Shown one piece after another: positions 26,656 through 34,723 of a DNA stretch of 64,000 nt. How positions within the stretch are numbered: position 1 is the first letter of the stretch; each line of letters starts with the position of its first letter. The stretch comes from Desulfofustis sp964433645 (GTDB lineage: Bacteria; Desulfobacterota; Desulfobulbia; Desulfobulbales; Desulfocapsaceae): the NCBI GenBank assembly GCA_964433645.1, contig CAYSSK010000001.1:55675-119674 (forward strand), written 5' to 3'. The translations under genes and the position numbers were made by a program. Under the pieces are notes generated by a model. That model saw only the letters and a program-made list of their open reading frames with translations. It had not been told where the DNA came from and made no database searches.

Positions 26656-26691
26656 GTGCACCCATGGCGGGTTCTCTTGCTCGATACGGTG

Positions 26692-26940
26692 CTACATCAA
26701 CGGGTTGGCGTACAACAGGATCAGCGAGATAACCAGACCATAAATGGCGATCGATTCGGCCAGAGCCATGCCGAGAATCATGAAAACCATCAATTTCGGC
26801 TGTACTTCGGGATTGCGGGCAAGGCCCATGGTGGCGCCCTGGCCGACGAGGCCGATACCGATACCTGCGCCCAGACCGGCAAGGCCGATGGAGAGCGCGG
26901 CGCCGATGCAGATCAGCGCGAGTTGCAGATTACCTTCCAT
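26692..26940 (-). CDS. atpE: ATP synthase Fo subunit c
   Basis: Rotor-ring subunit, 82 residues: two hydrophobic helices joined by the polar loop LARNPE. The ion-binding carboxylate is in GMALAESIAIYGL. The Na+-specific signature (Gln in helix 1, and Ser-Thr after the Glu) is not present: the Gln equivalent is Ile and the residue after Glu-Ser is Ile-Ala, so proton coupling is predicted. AGGAGAAAG lies before the ATG. Last gene of the atpZ-atpI-atpB-atpE cluster, with a strong terminator after it. Confidence 0.97.
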   Translation of the reverse strand: MEGNLQLALICIGAALSIGLAGLGAGIGIGLVGQGATMGLARNPEVQPKLMVFMILGMALAESIAIYGLVISLILLYANPLM

Positions 26941-27018
26941 TTTCTTTCTCCTTGTACAAGTTGAGTAATTGGCCTTCTTCCTTCATTTCCTATGATGACG
27001 GCGACACGGCGTCACCGA

Positions 27019-27741
27019 TCAATGGGCGTGCTCCTGGGCCTGCGAAAAGTAGACAACGGCCAGCAGGACGAATACCATGGCCTGGACCAGCGAAACGAGA
27101 ACACCGAGCACCATGATCGGCAGCGGTGCGAAAAAGGCGCCGGCCAGCATGAACAGGATGCCGAGCAGAGTTTCTTTGGCCATGATGTTGCCGAACAGAC
27201 GAATGGATAGCGACAGCAGGCGGGCCAGGTTGCTGATCAACTCGATCGGCAGCATCAGCGGCACCAGCCACCACATCGGTCCCATGAAATGCTTGTAATA
27301 GTTCAATCCATGCTCGCGAAAACCGATGAAATGATGGGAGACCCAGACGATAATGGTCAGCGCCAGCGTCGTATTGATGCTTGCCGTCGGTGACATGAAG
27401 CCGGGGATCAGACCGACCAGGTTGGCCACCGCGATATAGAGACCGAACGTGGCGAGCATTGGAAAGAACTGATCGGTGAGGCGCCGGCCCATGTTGTCGG
27501 CAAAAAAGTCGTCCATGCCACCGATAACGATTTCCCAGAAATTCTGGCCTTTGCCGGGTACCATTTCCAGGTTGCTCAGCGTCAGTTTGGCAACGATAAA
27601 CAAGAAGGCCATGACCAGCCAGGTATAGGTCATATACGGCGCGCACAATTGCTCGAGAATTCCGTGACCGACCGGTCCGTGGGGTACCGGCAGCCCCAGT
27701 TTCTCCAGGATGATCGAAATGAACAATATCGGATGTTCCAT
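27019..27741 (-). CDS. atpB: ATP synthase Fo subunit a
   Basis: Stator subunit forming the two proton half-channels beside the c-ring; 240 residues with five to six membrane helices. The essential arginine is in SNLARLLSLSIRLFGN, and the C-terminal helix contains SLVQAMVFVLLAVVYF with the conserved Gln. The amphipathic loop GKGQNFWEIVIGGMDDFF precedes the channel helices. Ten bases after the atpI stop and 78 bases before atpE. Confidence 0.97.
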   Translation of the reverse strand: MEHPILFISIILEKLGLPVPHGPVGHGILEQLCAPYMTYTWLVMAFLFIVAKLTLSNLEMVPGKGQNFWEIVIGGMDDFFADNMGRRLTDQFFPMLATFGLYIAVANLVGLIPGFMSPTASINTTLALTIIVWVSHHFIGFREHGLNYYKHFMGPMWWLVPLMLPIELISNLARLLSLSIRLFGNIMAKETLLGILFMLAGAFFAPLPIMVLGVLVSLVQAMVFVLLAVVYFSQAQEHAH

Positions 27742-27750
27742 AATCCCCTT

Positions 27751-28161
27751 TTACCTCCTGCTGAAGTAATACCGCCAAACCACGCCGAGACCGCTCATTG
27801 TGATTGTAAAGACCACCGTAGTCAGACCCAGGATCAAGCCGAAGACATTGATGCCGGCAAATCTGATCAGCACCAGTAAAACGATGCCGATCGCCGCGAT
27901 CCGAAGCCAGAATTTCAATAGTAACTTGGTTTTCCCGGCCCCACCGCTCTTTTTTTCGCCCTCCGGTTGCCCGGCCATCGTATCGATAAACGCGGTCACG
28001 TCATGGTAGGATACCCAGAAACTGACCACCGACACGATACCGCCGGCCAGAACCCCCCAGGCGAAACTCCAGGAGGCAAGCCCCCATGACCCGAGCACGA
28101 GCAGCGCCAAGTATACCCAGCTCATGGTCAGCATCCTGCTGAGGGATAGTATGTCCACCAC
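27751..28161 (-). CDS. atpI: ATP synthase assembly protein AtpI-like
   Basis: About 136 residues with four predicted membrane helices (for example SWVYLALLVLGSWGLASWSF and RIAAIGIVLLVLIRF) and a charged loop (GQPEGEKKSGGAGKTK). The family assists c-ring assembly and is encoded at the head of atp operons. The start is uncertain: I use a GTG at 28161, just after the atpZ stop, with GAGGAA ten bases upstream; ATGs at 28134 and 28125 are alternatives. The frame remains open much further but would overlap atpZ heavily. Confidence 0.8.
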   Translation of the reverse strand: MVDILSLSRMLTMSWVYLALLVLGSWGLASWSFAWGVLAGGIVSVVSFWVSYHDVTAFIDTMAGQPEGEKKSGGAGKTKLLLKFWLRIAAIGIVLLVLIRFAGINVFGLILGLTTVVFTITMSGLGVVWRYYFSRR

Positions 28162-28165
28162 CGTA

Positions 28166-28432
28166 CTATTGTTCCTCGTCCGCCTCTTTCTCCAGGTTTT
28201 TGCTGCTGCGCCAGAGAATGTCGAAGAGGCTCTTAAACCCGGCGGCGATCCCGAAAGCCAACCCGAAAAAGGTAAACCAGGGAGCGGTACGACCGTCAAA
28301 CACTTTTTGATCGAGCAGGATGCCACCACCCAACCCGATAAAGATCGATGCCACGAAGGTGATGCCGATGTGCCCGTAATGACCGAGAAGAAACATCAGT
28401 TCTTTCTTGACACCGGACATCTCAACCACCAC
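28166..28432 (-). CDS. atpZ: AtpZ/AtpQ-type F1Fo accessory protein
   Basis: 88 residues with two membrane helices (HIGITFVASIFIGLGGGILLD and WFTFFGLAFGIAAGFKSLF) and a C-terminal charged tail, the layout of AtpZ/AtpQ, small proteins coded next to atpI that assist ATP synthase and have been linked to divalent cation transport. Start is GTG at 28432 (or ATG at 28420). Four bases separate its stop from the chosen atpI start. The first gene of the Fo cluster; hemL lies 76 bases upstream on the same strand. Confidence 0.8.
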   Translation of the reverse strand: MVVEMSGVKKELMFLLGHYGHIGITFVASIFIGLGGGILLDQKVFDGRTAPWFTFFGLAFGIAAGFKSLFDILWRSSKNLEKEADEEQ

Positions 28433-28471
28433 GCTCTGTCACTGCCGATTTCACTTCCAATTTAACTCGGT

Positions 28472-28500
28472 TTGGTAGCACGCATCCCTGGCAAAGTCAA
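28472..28500 (-). promoter_or_regulatory. Candidate promoter for atpZIBE
   Basis: On the minus strand TTGACT (28500-28495), 17 bases, TACCAA (28477-28472). Good -35, modest -10; start would be near 28465, about 33 bases before atpZ. It lies just after the hemL stop, which suggests the Fo cluster is transcribed independently of hemL. Confidence 0.45.
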
Positions 28501-28508
28501 CGGATTTT

Positions 28509-29801
28509 TTACCTATCTGCCATGTTTTTGAATGACCATTCAGTCATTTTCTGCAGTTTTTCCAGATCATTTGCGGTATGCGCCGCAGAGATGAAGGCAA
28601 CTTCGAACTGGGAGGGCGCGAGATAGATCCCCTGGCCGAGCAGGTTGCAATAATGCTCGGCATAGCGCGTCGTATCGGCCTTCATTGCCGACGTAAAATC
28701 AGTCACCGGCTCGGCGCTGAAAAACATCGTCATCAGTGATCCGATGGCATTGATCTGTACGGGAACACCGCTGGCAGCGCCAATCTGCCGGAGACGATCG
28801 GCACAGGCCGCCGCCTTGTCGTTGAGTTGTTCATAAAATCCGGGGCGCTGCAATTGCTTCAGGGTGGCGATGCCGGCCGCCATGGCCAGTGGATTGCCGG
28901 ACAGGGTCCCCGCCTGATAAACGGGCCCGTCCGGGGCGATCTGGTCCATAATCTCAGATCGTCCACCGTAGGCCCCGACCGGCAGACCGCCGCCGATAAT
29001 CTTGCCGAGACAGGTCAGGTCCGGCGTGATGCCGAAGTGGTCTTGGGCACCACCGTAGGCAAGGCGAAAACCGGTGATTACCTCATCAAAAATCAGCACG
29101 ATGCCCTGCCGCTCCGTCAATGTCCTGAGACTCTGCAAAAACGCGGGATCAGGCAGGACACAGCCCATGTTGCCGGCCACCGGCTCGACAATCACGCAGG
29201 CGATATCAAGACGCTCATCGGTCAGTGTTTTCTCCAACGCGTCGATATCGTTGTAGGGAATCGACAGGGTGTTTTTGACGATATCCTCGGGCACTCCCGG
29301 CGAACCGGGGATCCCGAGCGTCAACAGGCCGGAGCCGGCCTTGACCAGAAACGAGTCGGCATGACCATGGTAGCAACCGTCGAATTTGACCACCATCGAA
29401 CGACCGGTATAACCGCGCGCCAGACGAATGGCGCTCATCGTCGCTTCGGTCCCGGAGTTGACAAACCGCACTTTCTCCACGGATGGTACCGCTTCAACGA
29501 CCATTTTGGCCAGGGTGATCTCGGCCGGTGTCGGTGCCCCGAAACTGGTACCGGCAGCGGCGGCCGCACCAATTGCGGCAACGACTTCCGGATGGGCATG
29601 GCCAAGGATCATCGGGCCCCAGGAACAAACAAAGTCCAGGTAGTGGTTGCCATCCACATCGAACAGGCTGGCGCCATTCGCCCGCTCGATGAACAGCGGC
29701 GTACAGCCGACCGATCGACAGGCTCGCACCGGACTGTTTACGCCCCCGGGAATAACCTTTTCCGCTTCGGCGAACATCGCCTTCGATTGCCTGGTTTCCA
29801 T
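28509..29801 (-). CDS. hemL: Glutamate-1-semialdehyde 2,1-aminomutase
   Basis: PLP enzyme that makes 5-aminolevulinate from glutamate-1-semialdehyde in the C5 route to tetrapyrroles (siroheme for DsrAB included). The ATG at 29801 (METRQSKAMFAEAEKVIPGGVNSP) has AAGGAGG six bases upstream and gives 430 residues, the normal length. PLP-binding motifs NSGTEATMSAIRLARG and the catalytic Lys267 in CLGKIIGGGLPVGA are intact. Monocistronic or the head of a longer transcript into the atp Fo genes. Confidence 0.97.
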   Translation of the reverse strand: METRQSKAMFAEAEKVIPGGVNSPVRACRSVGCTPLFIERANGASLFDVDGNHYLDFVCSWGPMILGHAHPEVVAAIGAAAAAGTSFGAPTPAEITLAKMVVEAVPSVEKVRFVNSGTEATMSAIRLARGYTGRSMVVKFDGCYHGHADSFLVKAGSGLLTLGIPGSPGVPEDIVKNTLSIPYNDIDALEKTLTDERLDIACVIVEPVAGNMGCVLPDPAFLQSLRTLTERQGIVLIFDEVITGFRLAYGGAQDHFGITPDLTCLGKIIGGGLPVGAYGGRSEIMDQIAPDGPVYQAGTLSGNPLAMAAGIATLKQLQRPGFYEQLNDKAAACADRLRQIGAASGVPVQINAIGSLMTMFFSAEPVTDFTSAMKADTTRYAEHYCNLLGQGIYLAPSQFEVAFISAAHTANDLEKLQKMTEWSFKNMADR

Positions 29802-30160
29802 CTGGCCTCCTTCTTGTACTGATGAATAAAGCGTATCACCACCGGTGCAGGCGAATTTCCGGCACGACGGGCGAGCGGGTTGGCCGACTTTTGGCGCAAA
29901 CAAGATCACCCCGCCCTGCATAGTACCGGAGCGGCACTATATCATGGCGAAGATTTGGCTGTCAAACCAGATCGGCGTCCTTGACCTTTCCTCATTCATG
30001 CACAACGTTGCAGACGCGGGGCGCTGCACGGGGCGATCCGACCAATATTTTCCTTGTCAGTACCCAGAGCAGCAGGTAAAGTAAAAGACTATATTCAGGC
30101 ACTCTATATGGCCGCTAAGCGGCTGATCAAGAACGAAAAACCACACGCAAGGAGAGGAAC
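29802..30160. other. Intergenic region between hemL and trxA
   Basis: 359 bases with no supportable gene; short open frames here lack ribosome binding sites. It must hold the divergent promoters of hemL and trxA. A candidate for trxA is annotated separately. Confidence 0.55.
30054..30082 (+). promoter_or_regulatory. Candidate trxA promoter
   Basis: TTGTCA (30054-30059), 17 bases, TAAAGT (30077-30082); four to five matches per hexamer. It would give a leader of about 70 bases. Confidence 0.4.
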
Positions 30161-30487
30161 ATGGCCAGCGATAAAGTCCTGCAACTCAACGACGCCGAAT
30201 TTGATACCGCTATCAATTCAGATCAACCGACCCTGGTCGACTTCTGGGCGCCATGGTGCGGTCCGTGCAAGGCAATCGGCCCCGTTATCGAAGAACTGGC
30301 GGAAGAATACCAGGACAAGATCTCCATCGCCAAGATGAATGTCGACGACAATCCGGTCACCCCGGGCAAATTCGGCATCCGGGCAATTCCCACCCTTATC
30401 ATTTTCAAGAGCGGCGAGGTCGTCGATCAGATCACCGGCGCCGTCGGCAAGACACAGCTCGTTGAGCTGATCAACAAGGCGATCTGA
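30161..30487 (+). CDS. trxA: Thioredoxin
   Basis: 108-residue cytoplasmic thioredoxin with the active site WCGPC (Cys33, Cys36) in FWAPWCGPCKAIGP and the cis-Pro segment FGIRAIPTLIIFKSG. Strong AAGGAGAGG before the ATG. It lies 77 bases upstream of trxB, so the two are very likely cotranscribed and form a functional NADPH-thioredoxin reductase-thioredoxin pair. Confidence 0.97.
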   Translation: MASDKVLQLNDAEFDTAINSDQPTLVDFWAPWCGPCKAIGPVIEELAEEYQDKISIAKMNVDDNPVTPGKFGIRAIPTLIIFKSGEVVDQITGAVGKTQLVELINKAI

Positions 30488-30564
30488 GCCCTCGACGGTA
30501 GCGATGTGCTTCTTCAGTCCTGCTCGCATGCAGGAGTCATGACAGGGTCGCCAAGGACTCGGCG

Positions 30565-31494
30565 ATGAACACCACTCATCGCGAGCTCGTCATTCTCGGC
30601 GGCGGTCCTGCCGGGCTCACGGCCGGGCTTTATGCGGCCCGGGCCCGGATCGATCATGTGCTCGTCGAAAAAGGAGCGCCCGGCGGCCAGGTGCTGGCCA
30701 CCGACTGGGTCGACAATTACCCGGGTTTTCCAGACGGTTTGACCGGTTTTGAGCTGTCCGAAAAGATGGCCGCCCATGCAAAACGGTTCGATGCCGAGAT
30801 CATCTCCGCAGAGGTCGCCTCGGTCGATTTCCCCGACAGCGGCCTGAAGGAGGTGCGTTTCATCGACGGCAGCATGCTGACCTGTCACGCCCTTATCATC
30901 TGCACCGGTGCCCGGCCGAACAAACTTGGGATTCCCGGTGAGACGGAACTCACCGGTAAAGGGGTATCTTATTGCGGCACCTGCGATGCCCCGTTTTACC
31001 GTGACCTGCACGTCGCCGTCATCGGCGGCGGCGACACCGCCGTGGAAGAGGCGGACTATCTGAGCCGTTTCGCCAGCAGGGTGACGATCATTCATCGCCG
31101 CAACGAATTACGCGCCACCACCATCATCCAGGAAAAAGCGTTTGCCAACAAGAAGATCGGCTATCTCTGGAACACTCGGGTAAGCGCTATCGAAGGGAAG
31201 CACGAGGTGCAACGGCTGCAGCTTGTCGATAACCGGGGAGCAACCTCATCTCTTGCTGTCCAGGGAGTTTTCATCCTGATCGGCATCACGCCGAACAACT
31301 CCATGTTGCCCATGGATCGCCTCGATCCCGACCAGTGGGGCTTTATCCGGACCGACGGCGAGACCAGGACCGTTGTGCCGGGTGTTTTTGCCGCCGGGGA
31401 CATCCGTAGTAAAAAGATGCGCCAGGTGGTCAACGCCTGCGGCGAAGGCGCCACGGCAGTCATCGCCGCCGAGCACTATCTCAAATCCAGATAA
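30565..31494 (+). CDS. trxB: Thioredoxin reductase (NADPH)
   Basis: Flavoprotein that reduces thioredoxin; 309 residues. FAD-binding ILGGGPAGLTAGLYAAR at the N-terminus, redox-active C137-GT-C140 (YCGTCDAPF), NADPH-binding AVIGGGDTAVEEADYL with the 2'-phosphate-recognising HRRNELR, and the C-terminal FAD motif GVFAAGDIRSKKMRQVVNAC. The HRRxxxR motif predicts NADPH rather than ferredoxin or F420 as donor. AAGGA lies before the ATG. Directly followed by bamD. Confidence 0.97.
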   Translation: MNTTHRELVILGGGPAGLTAGLYAARARIDHVLVEKGAPGGQVLATDWVDNYPGFPDGLTGFELSEKMAAHAKRFDAEIISAEVASVDFPDSGLKEVRFIDGSMLTCHALIICTGARPNKLGIPGETELTGKGVSYCGTCDAPFYRDLHVAVIGGGDTAVEEADYLSRFASRVTIIHRRNELRATTIIQEKAFANKKIGYLWNTRVSAIEGKHEVQRLQLVDNRGATSSLAVQGVFILIGITPNNSMLPMDRLDPDQWGFIRTDGETRTVVPGVFAAGDIRSKKMRQVVNACGEGATAVIAAEHYLKSR

Positions 31495-31505
31495 TTCGAG
31501 AAACG

Positions 31506-32306
31506 ATGCCAACGCTCAGACATGCTCATCGGAAAACCGGCCCGACCATCCTCACGATCCCCTTTCAGTTCCTGACACTTGTGCTGGGATTCGCCATGCT
31601 TGCCGGCGGCGTGGCGGGGTGTGCCTCGATCAAAGATCTTTTCGGTGACGACGAGGACCAGGTCGCTGTTTACCTGCCTGCCGAACAATTGATCATCAAA
31701 GGCATGGACGAGTTTAACGTGGGCAATTATCGTCCGGCCCTGCAGTACTTCAACGAGATCCTCGATCGCTATCCATTCAGTCCGGAAGCCCCGCTGGCAG
31801 CATTGAAAGCGGCGGACGCCAATTACTACCTGGAGCGTTACGCGGAAGCCCTCGTGCTCTATCGGGAGTTCGAGGAGCGCCACCCGACCAACGAAGCCAT
31901 CCCTTATGTCATGTACCAGAAGGCGATGTGCAACTATCAGCGGATTGACACGATCGATCGCGACATCAGCGGCGCGACCGAGGCCATTCAGGCGTTCAGC
32001 GAGTTGCTGCGTGCTTTCCCGAATTCACCGTACAGCCAGGAAGCACAGGCCCGGATCAAGGCTGCCAAAGAATTTTTGGTCAACCATGAATTCTTTGTCG
32101 TCAAATTCTACCTGAGAACCAAGAAATACGAAGCCGCAGAGGCCCGCTTGCAGTATATTCTGAGCACCTACCCGGAGTCGCGCATCGCCCCGCGGGCCGC
32201 GGAGCTGCTCGAAATGATCAAGGCCGGGAACCCTCCCGCCGCCGGCTTGGCAGGTTGGTTCAAGGAATTGTCGCTGCCGGATTGGATGGACTTTCTCAAC
32301 GACTGA
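31506..32306 (+). CDS. bamD: Outer membrane assembly lipoprotein BamD
   Basis: 266-residue lipoprotein of the BAM complex that inserts outer-membrane beta-barrels. An N-terminal hydrophobic segment ends in a lipobox, GVAGC with Cys39 as the lipidated residue. The mature part is made of TPR repeats: AEQLIIKGMDEFNVGNYRPALQ, EAPLAALKAADANYYLERYA and onward, the classic BamD pattern with YPFSPEA. Twelve bases after trxB. Its 3' end overlaps the convergent NIL-ferredoxin gene by 11 bases. Confidence 0.92.
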   Translation: MPTLRHAHRKTGPTILTIPFQFLTLVLGFAMLAGGVAGCASIKDLFGDDEDQVAVYLPAEQLIIKGMDEFNVGNYRPALQYFNEILDRYPFSPEAPLAALKAADANYYLERYAEALVLYREFEERHPTNEAIPYVMYQKAMCNYQRIDTIDRDISGATEAIQAFSELLRAFPNSPYSQEAQARIKAAKEFLVNHEFFVVKFYLRTKKYEAAEARLQYILSTYPESRIAPRAAELLEMIKAGNPPAAGLAGWFKELSLPDWMDFLND

Positions 32307-32754
32307 TCGGAGCTGCACGGCTGCCGTCCAGATCGAACCATTCCCGCCCCAGGGACATCTCCATCGCCCGGACCGGGCAAATGAGGACACACTGACCGCA
32401 ACCGGTGCATTTGTCGGGATCGAAGAGGACACGCATGTCTTGCCGGCGGATCGACAATGAATCCACCGGGCACACCCCGGTGCAGGCGCCGCATTGAAAG
32501 CATCTGTCGTCATCCCGACGGACCCGCGTCGCCAATCTCTCGATGCTCACTCCCAATCCCTCAAGATAGCCCAGGGCATGTTTGACGTTGACTTTTGTCC
32601 CACGCAACTCGAGAATCATGACCCCTTCCCGCTGGGGCAAAATGTCGGCCCGGAGGATATTAACCTCCACATCGTGCTTCTTGATCACATGGTAGATTAC
32701 CGGCTGATCGCTGGTGTCCTTCGGGAAACGAAAGTAGTAAATGCGCGTGTACAC
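32296..32754 (-). CDS. NIL-domain dicluster ferredoxin
   Basis: 152 residues: an N-terminal NIL domain (residues ~1-75, as in the ATPase of methionine importers) joined to a ferredoxin domain with two CxxCxxCxxxCP motifs (CFQCGACTGVCP and CTGCGQCVLICP), so two [4Fe-4S] clusters. Start is GTG at 32754 with AAGGAAGA upstream. NIL-ferredoxins occur in methanogens and sulfate reducers and have been linked to sulfur assimilation and homocysteine formation, which would fit the lifestyle here; the link is by family only. Convergent with bamD. Confidence 0.88.
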   Translation of the reverse strand: MYTRIYYFRFPKDTSDQPVIYHVIKKHDVEVNILRADILPQREGVMILELRGTKVNVKHALGYLEGLGVSIERLATRVRRDDDRCFQCGACTGVCPVDSLSIRRQDMRVLFDPDKCTGCGQCVLICPVRAMEMSLGREWFDLDGSRAAPISR

Positions 32755-32780
32755 GTCTCTTCCTTACTCCTCTCTAGCAA

Positions 32781-33416
32781 TTAACGATCAGTCGGTGTGG
32801 GACCCGGCGACAGCAGGTCCTCTCCCTGTCCGACCGCAAGATCACTCTCGACAAAGCGGTCGACAACCCTGATCAATCTTTCGGTTTCGTCTTCGGTATT
32901 GAGAAGCAGTAACCTGGCACCTTCGATGGTTGACGGTACGCGGAAATGCTGTCGTTGATGCAGATAGATCTCCCAGCGACCGTCGGAAACGGCGGTCGGA
33001 TCGACGGCGCGGCGGTCTAGCCGTTTTCTGGTTTCCGCCTCCGAACAATAACAATATATAAAGACGATATCGCCCCGCGCCCCGCCTGCCGCCACCAGTT
33101 TCTCACGTTCATGTTCTTCCCGATAGGAGCCGTCGAGGGCGACCGTGGCCCGCCGCCGGTCGAGATCCTCCGTCATCCGGCGGATCATTTCCCGATAGGT
33201 GGCCCGGTTGTGTTCGGCGCTGTAAATACCGTGGTTCACTCCCGCCTGCTGACGGCTTTTCGGATCAAGACCGAATAATTCCTTGCGCACGATATCGGTA
33301 TTGTAATACGGGCAGTGATGGGCACGCGCCCAGCGCTTGGCCAGGTGGCTTTTGCCGGAGGCGACCAGGCCAAAGAAGACGACCACCCGGGGCAGTTCAC
33401 TTTCTGTCTTCGGCAT
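32781..33416 (-). CDS. P-loop kinase half of an APH/kinase pair
   Basis: 211 residues from the ATG at 33416 (MPKTESELPRVVVFFGLVASGKS). The Walker A motif is GLVASGKS, followed by YYNTDIVRKELFGL, a zeta-toxin/gluconate-kinase-like P-loop fold. In many bacteria this kinase (COG0645-like) is fused to the C-terminus of an aminoglycoside-phosphotransferase-like protein; here the ATG overlaps the end of the APH-like gene by 20 bases in a different frame, so they are separate polypeptides. Substrate unknown. Downstream, NIL-ferredoxin follows in the same direction 26 bases on. Confidence 0.82.
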   Translation of the reverse strand: MPKTESELPRVVVFFGLVASGKSHLAKRWARAHHCPYYNTDIVRKELFGLDPKSRQQAGVNHGIYSAEHNRATYREMIRRMTEDLDRRRATVALDGSYREEHEREKLVAAGGARGDIVFIYCYCSEAETRKRLDRRAVDPTAVSDGRWEIYLHQRQHFRVPSTIEGARLLLLNTEDETERLIRVVDRFVESDLAVGQGEDLLSPGPTPTDR

Positions 33417-34416
33417 AGCGCTGAGCCAGTTGGAAGTAGCGTTTGGCCTGCTCCGTGCAGGTAGCGGCGGTCGCCTCGTCAACGGCGGGATCGGCGGCGG
33501 TGAACAGCCCGATTTTGCCGCGGACATAGGCGCGATAGCACTGGTAAAAGGCAATCTGCCGCAGCAGGCGCGGATCGGCTGAAGCCGTGGCAAACTGATT
33601 GAGAAAGTAGTCGGCCTCGCTGTCGAGACCATGATAATTCAGATCCATCGCCAGAAATGCGACATCGGCAGCCACATCAGAGTAGCGGAAACGCTCGTTG
33701 AACTCGATACAGTCGAAGATGTGCACCTGCTCGTCAAGACAGATGTTGGCCGAATAGAGATCGCCGTGACAATCGCGGATACGGCCATCGGCGATCCGCT
33801 CGTCGAACCGCTCGGTATCGGCAAGTACCGCCCGGGCATAGGCGCCGATTCGCTCAAACTGCTCACGGCTCAGGGCCGGTCCGCCGACAAACGACTCGGT
33901 CTGCTGGAAGTTTTCCAGGACATTGACGCCAACTGCATCGGCCCGGCCGAAAGCCTGGATCGCCTCATCACCGGCGGCCTCTGCGTAAAACGGCACCAGC
34001 TGGTCGACGATGGCGTCGAGATGGTGCCTCTCGAGACCACCGTCGGCGATAACCCGGCTCATCATCCGCTTCTCCGGCATGCGCACCATCTTCACGCCAT
34101 ATTCCACCACATCTCCGACGCCGTCGAGCCGATAGCGGCCGTCCCGACGACTGAGAGTTATCACGTCAAGATAGATATCGGGACAGAGACGGCGATTGAG
34201 TTCCAGCTCCCGCTGACAATAGTAGGCCCGCTTTTCCAGCGTGGTAAAATCGAGAAATCCGAAATCGACCGGCTTCTTGAATTTGTAGACAAATCCACCG
34301 GCAATTACCACATAGGAGATATGGGTCTGAACGAGTTTAATTTCGTCAACCGGCGGGTCCCAAAAATCCGGTTCCTGGAGTGCGGCGATAAAGTCCGGCA
34401 CATGTTGTGCGCTCAT
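33397..34416 (-). CDS. Aminoglycoside phosphotransferase-like kinase
   Basis: 339 residues with a choline/aminoglycoside-kinase fold: N-lobe VIAGGFVYKFKKPVDFGFLDF with the ATP lysine, and catalytic loop RDCHGDLYSANICL with HGDL followed by metal-binding HIFDCIEFNERF. These proteins (COG2187-like) are usually fused to the P-loop kinase now encoded by the overlapping downstream gene. Biological substrate is unknown; it should not be read as an antibiotic resistance gene. The start ATG at 34416 is tentative. Confidence 0.82.
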   Translation of the reverse strand: MSAQHVPDFIAALQEPDFWDPPVDEIKLVQTHISYVVIAGGFVYKFKKPVDFGFLDFTTLEKRAYYCQRELELNRRLCPDIYLDVITLSRRDGRYRLDGVGDVVEYGVKMVRMPEKRMMSRVIADGGLERHHLDAIVDQLVPFYAEAAGDEAIQAFGRADAVGVNVLENFQQTESFVGGPALSREQFERIGAYARAVLADTERFDERIADGRIRDCHGDLYSANICLDEQVHIFDCIEFNERFRYSDVAADVAFLAMDLNYHGLDSEADYFLNQFATASADPRLLRQIAFYQCYRAYVRGKIGLFTAADPAVDEATAATCTEQAKRYFQLAQRYAEDRK

Positions 34417-34723
34417 ATGGGTCCTCCCGGGCTACCGCTGCCGCGGCAGCATTGGCCAAAAGATCAAAGAATCACCAATCGATAGCCGGACCTGCCCGAC
34501 ACCGACGGTGACCATAGATAATACCAGACTTCAGTCGCCGACGCAAAACGTAGTGTGCGCTCCGGTACGACCGTGCCGCCGATCGTGCCGGAGCGCCTGG
34601 TCGCAGCGCCCTTTACAGCAGCGTACAGGACATGCTACTGTGTGACGCGGCAGCGGCCGCACGACATCAGACAGACGCTCGACGAGCCGCCGTTCGCCCC
34701 CTCTAACTTCACTTGTGATTCGT
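34417..34723. other. Intergenic region upstream of larB
   Basis: About 307 bases between divergent genes with no supportable coding frame and no clear promoter hexamers. Nothing else is seen. Confidence 0.45.

Noticed and set aside
26692..26940. Sodium-coupled ATP synthase
   Set aside because: The c subunit lacks the helix-1 Gln and the Ser-Thr after the binding Glu that mark Na+ specificity.
28531..28546. TGAATGACCATTCA, similar to the palindrome at the atp promoter
   Set aside because: It lies within the 3' end of hemL coding sequence, differs in the central base pair (imperfect symmetry), and is likely to be a coincidence.
33397..34416. Aminoglycoside resistance gene
   Set aside because: It belongs to the chromosomal APH-like family normally fused to a P-loop kinase; there is no mobile-element or resistance context.
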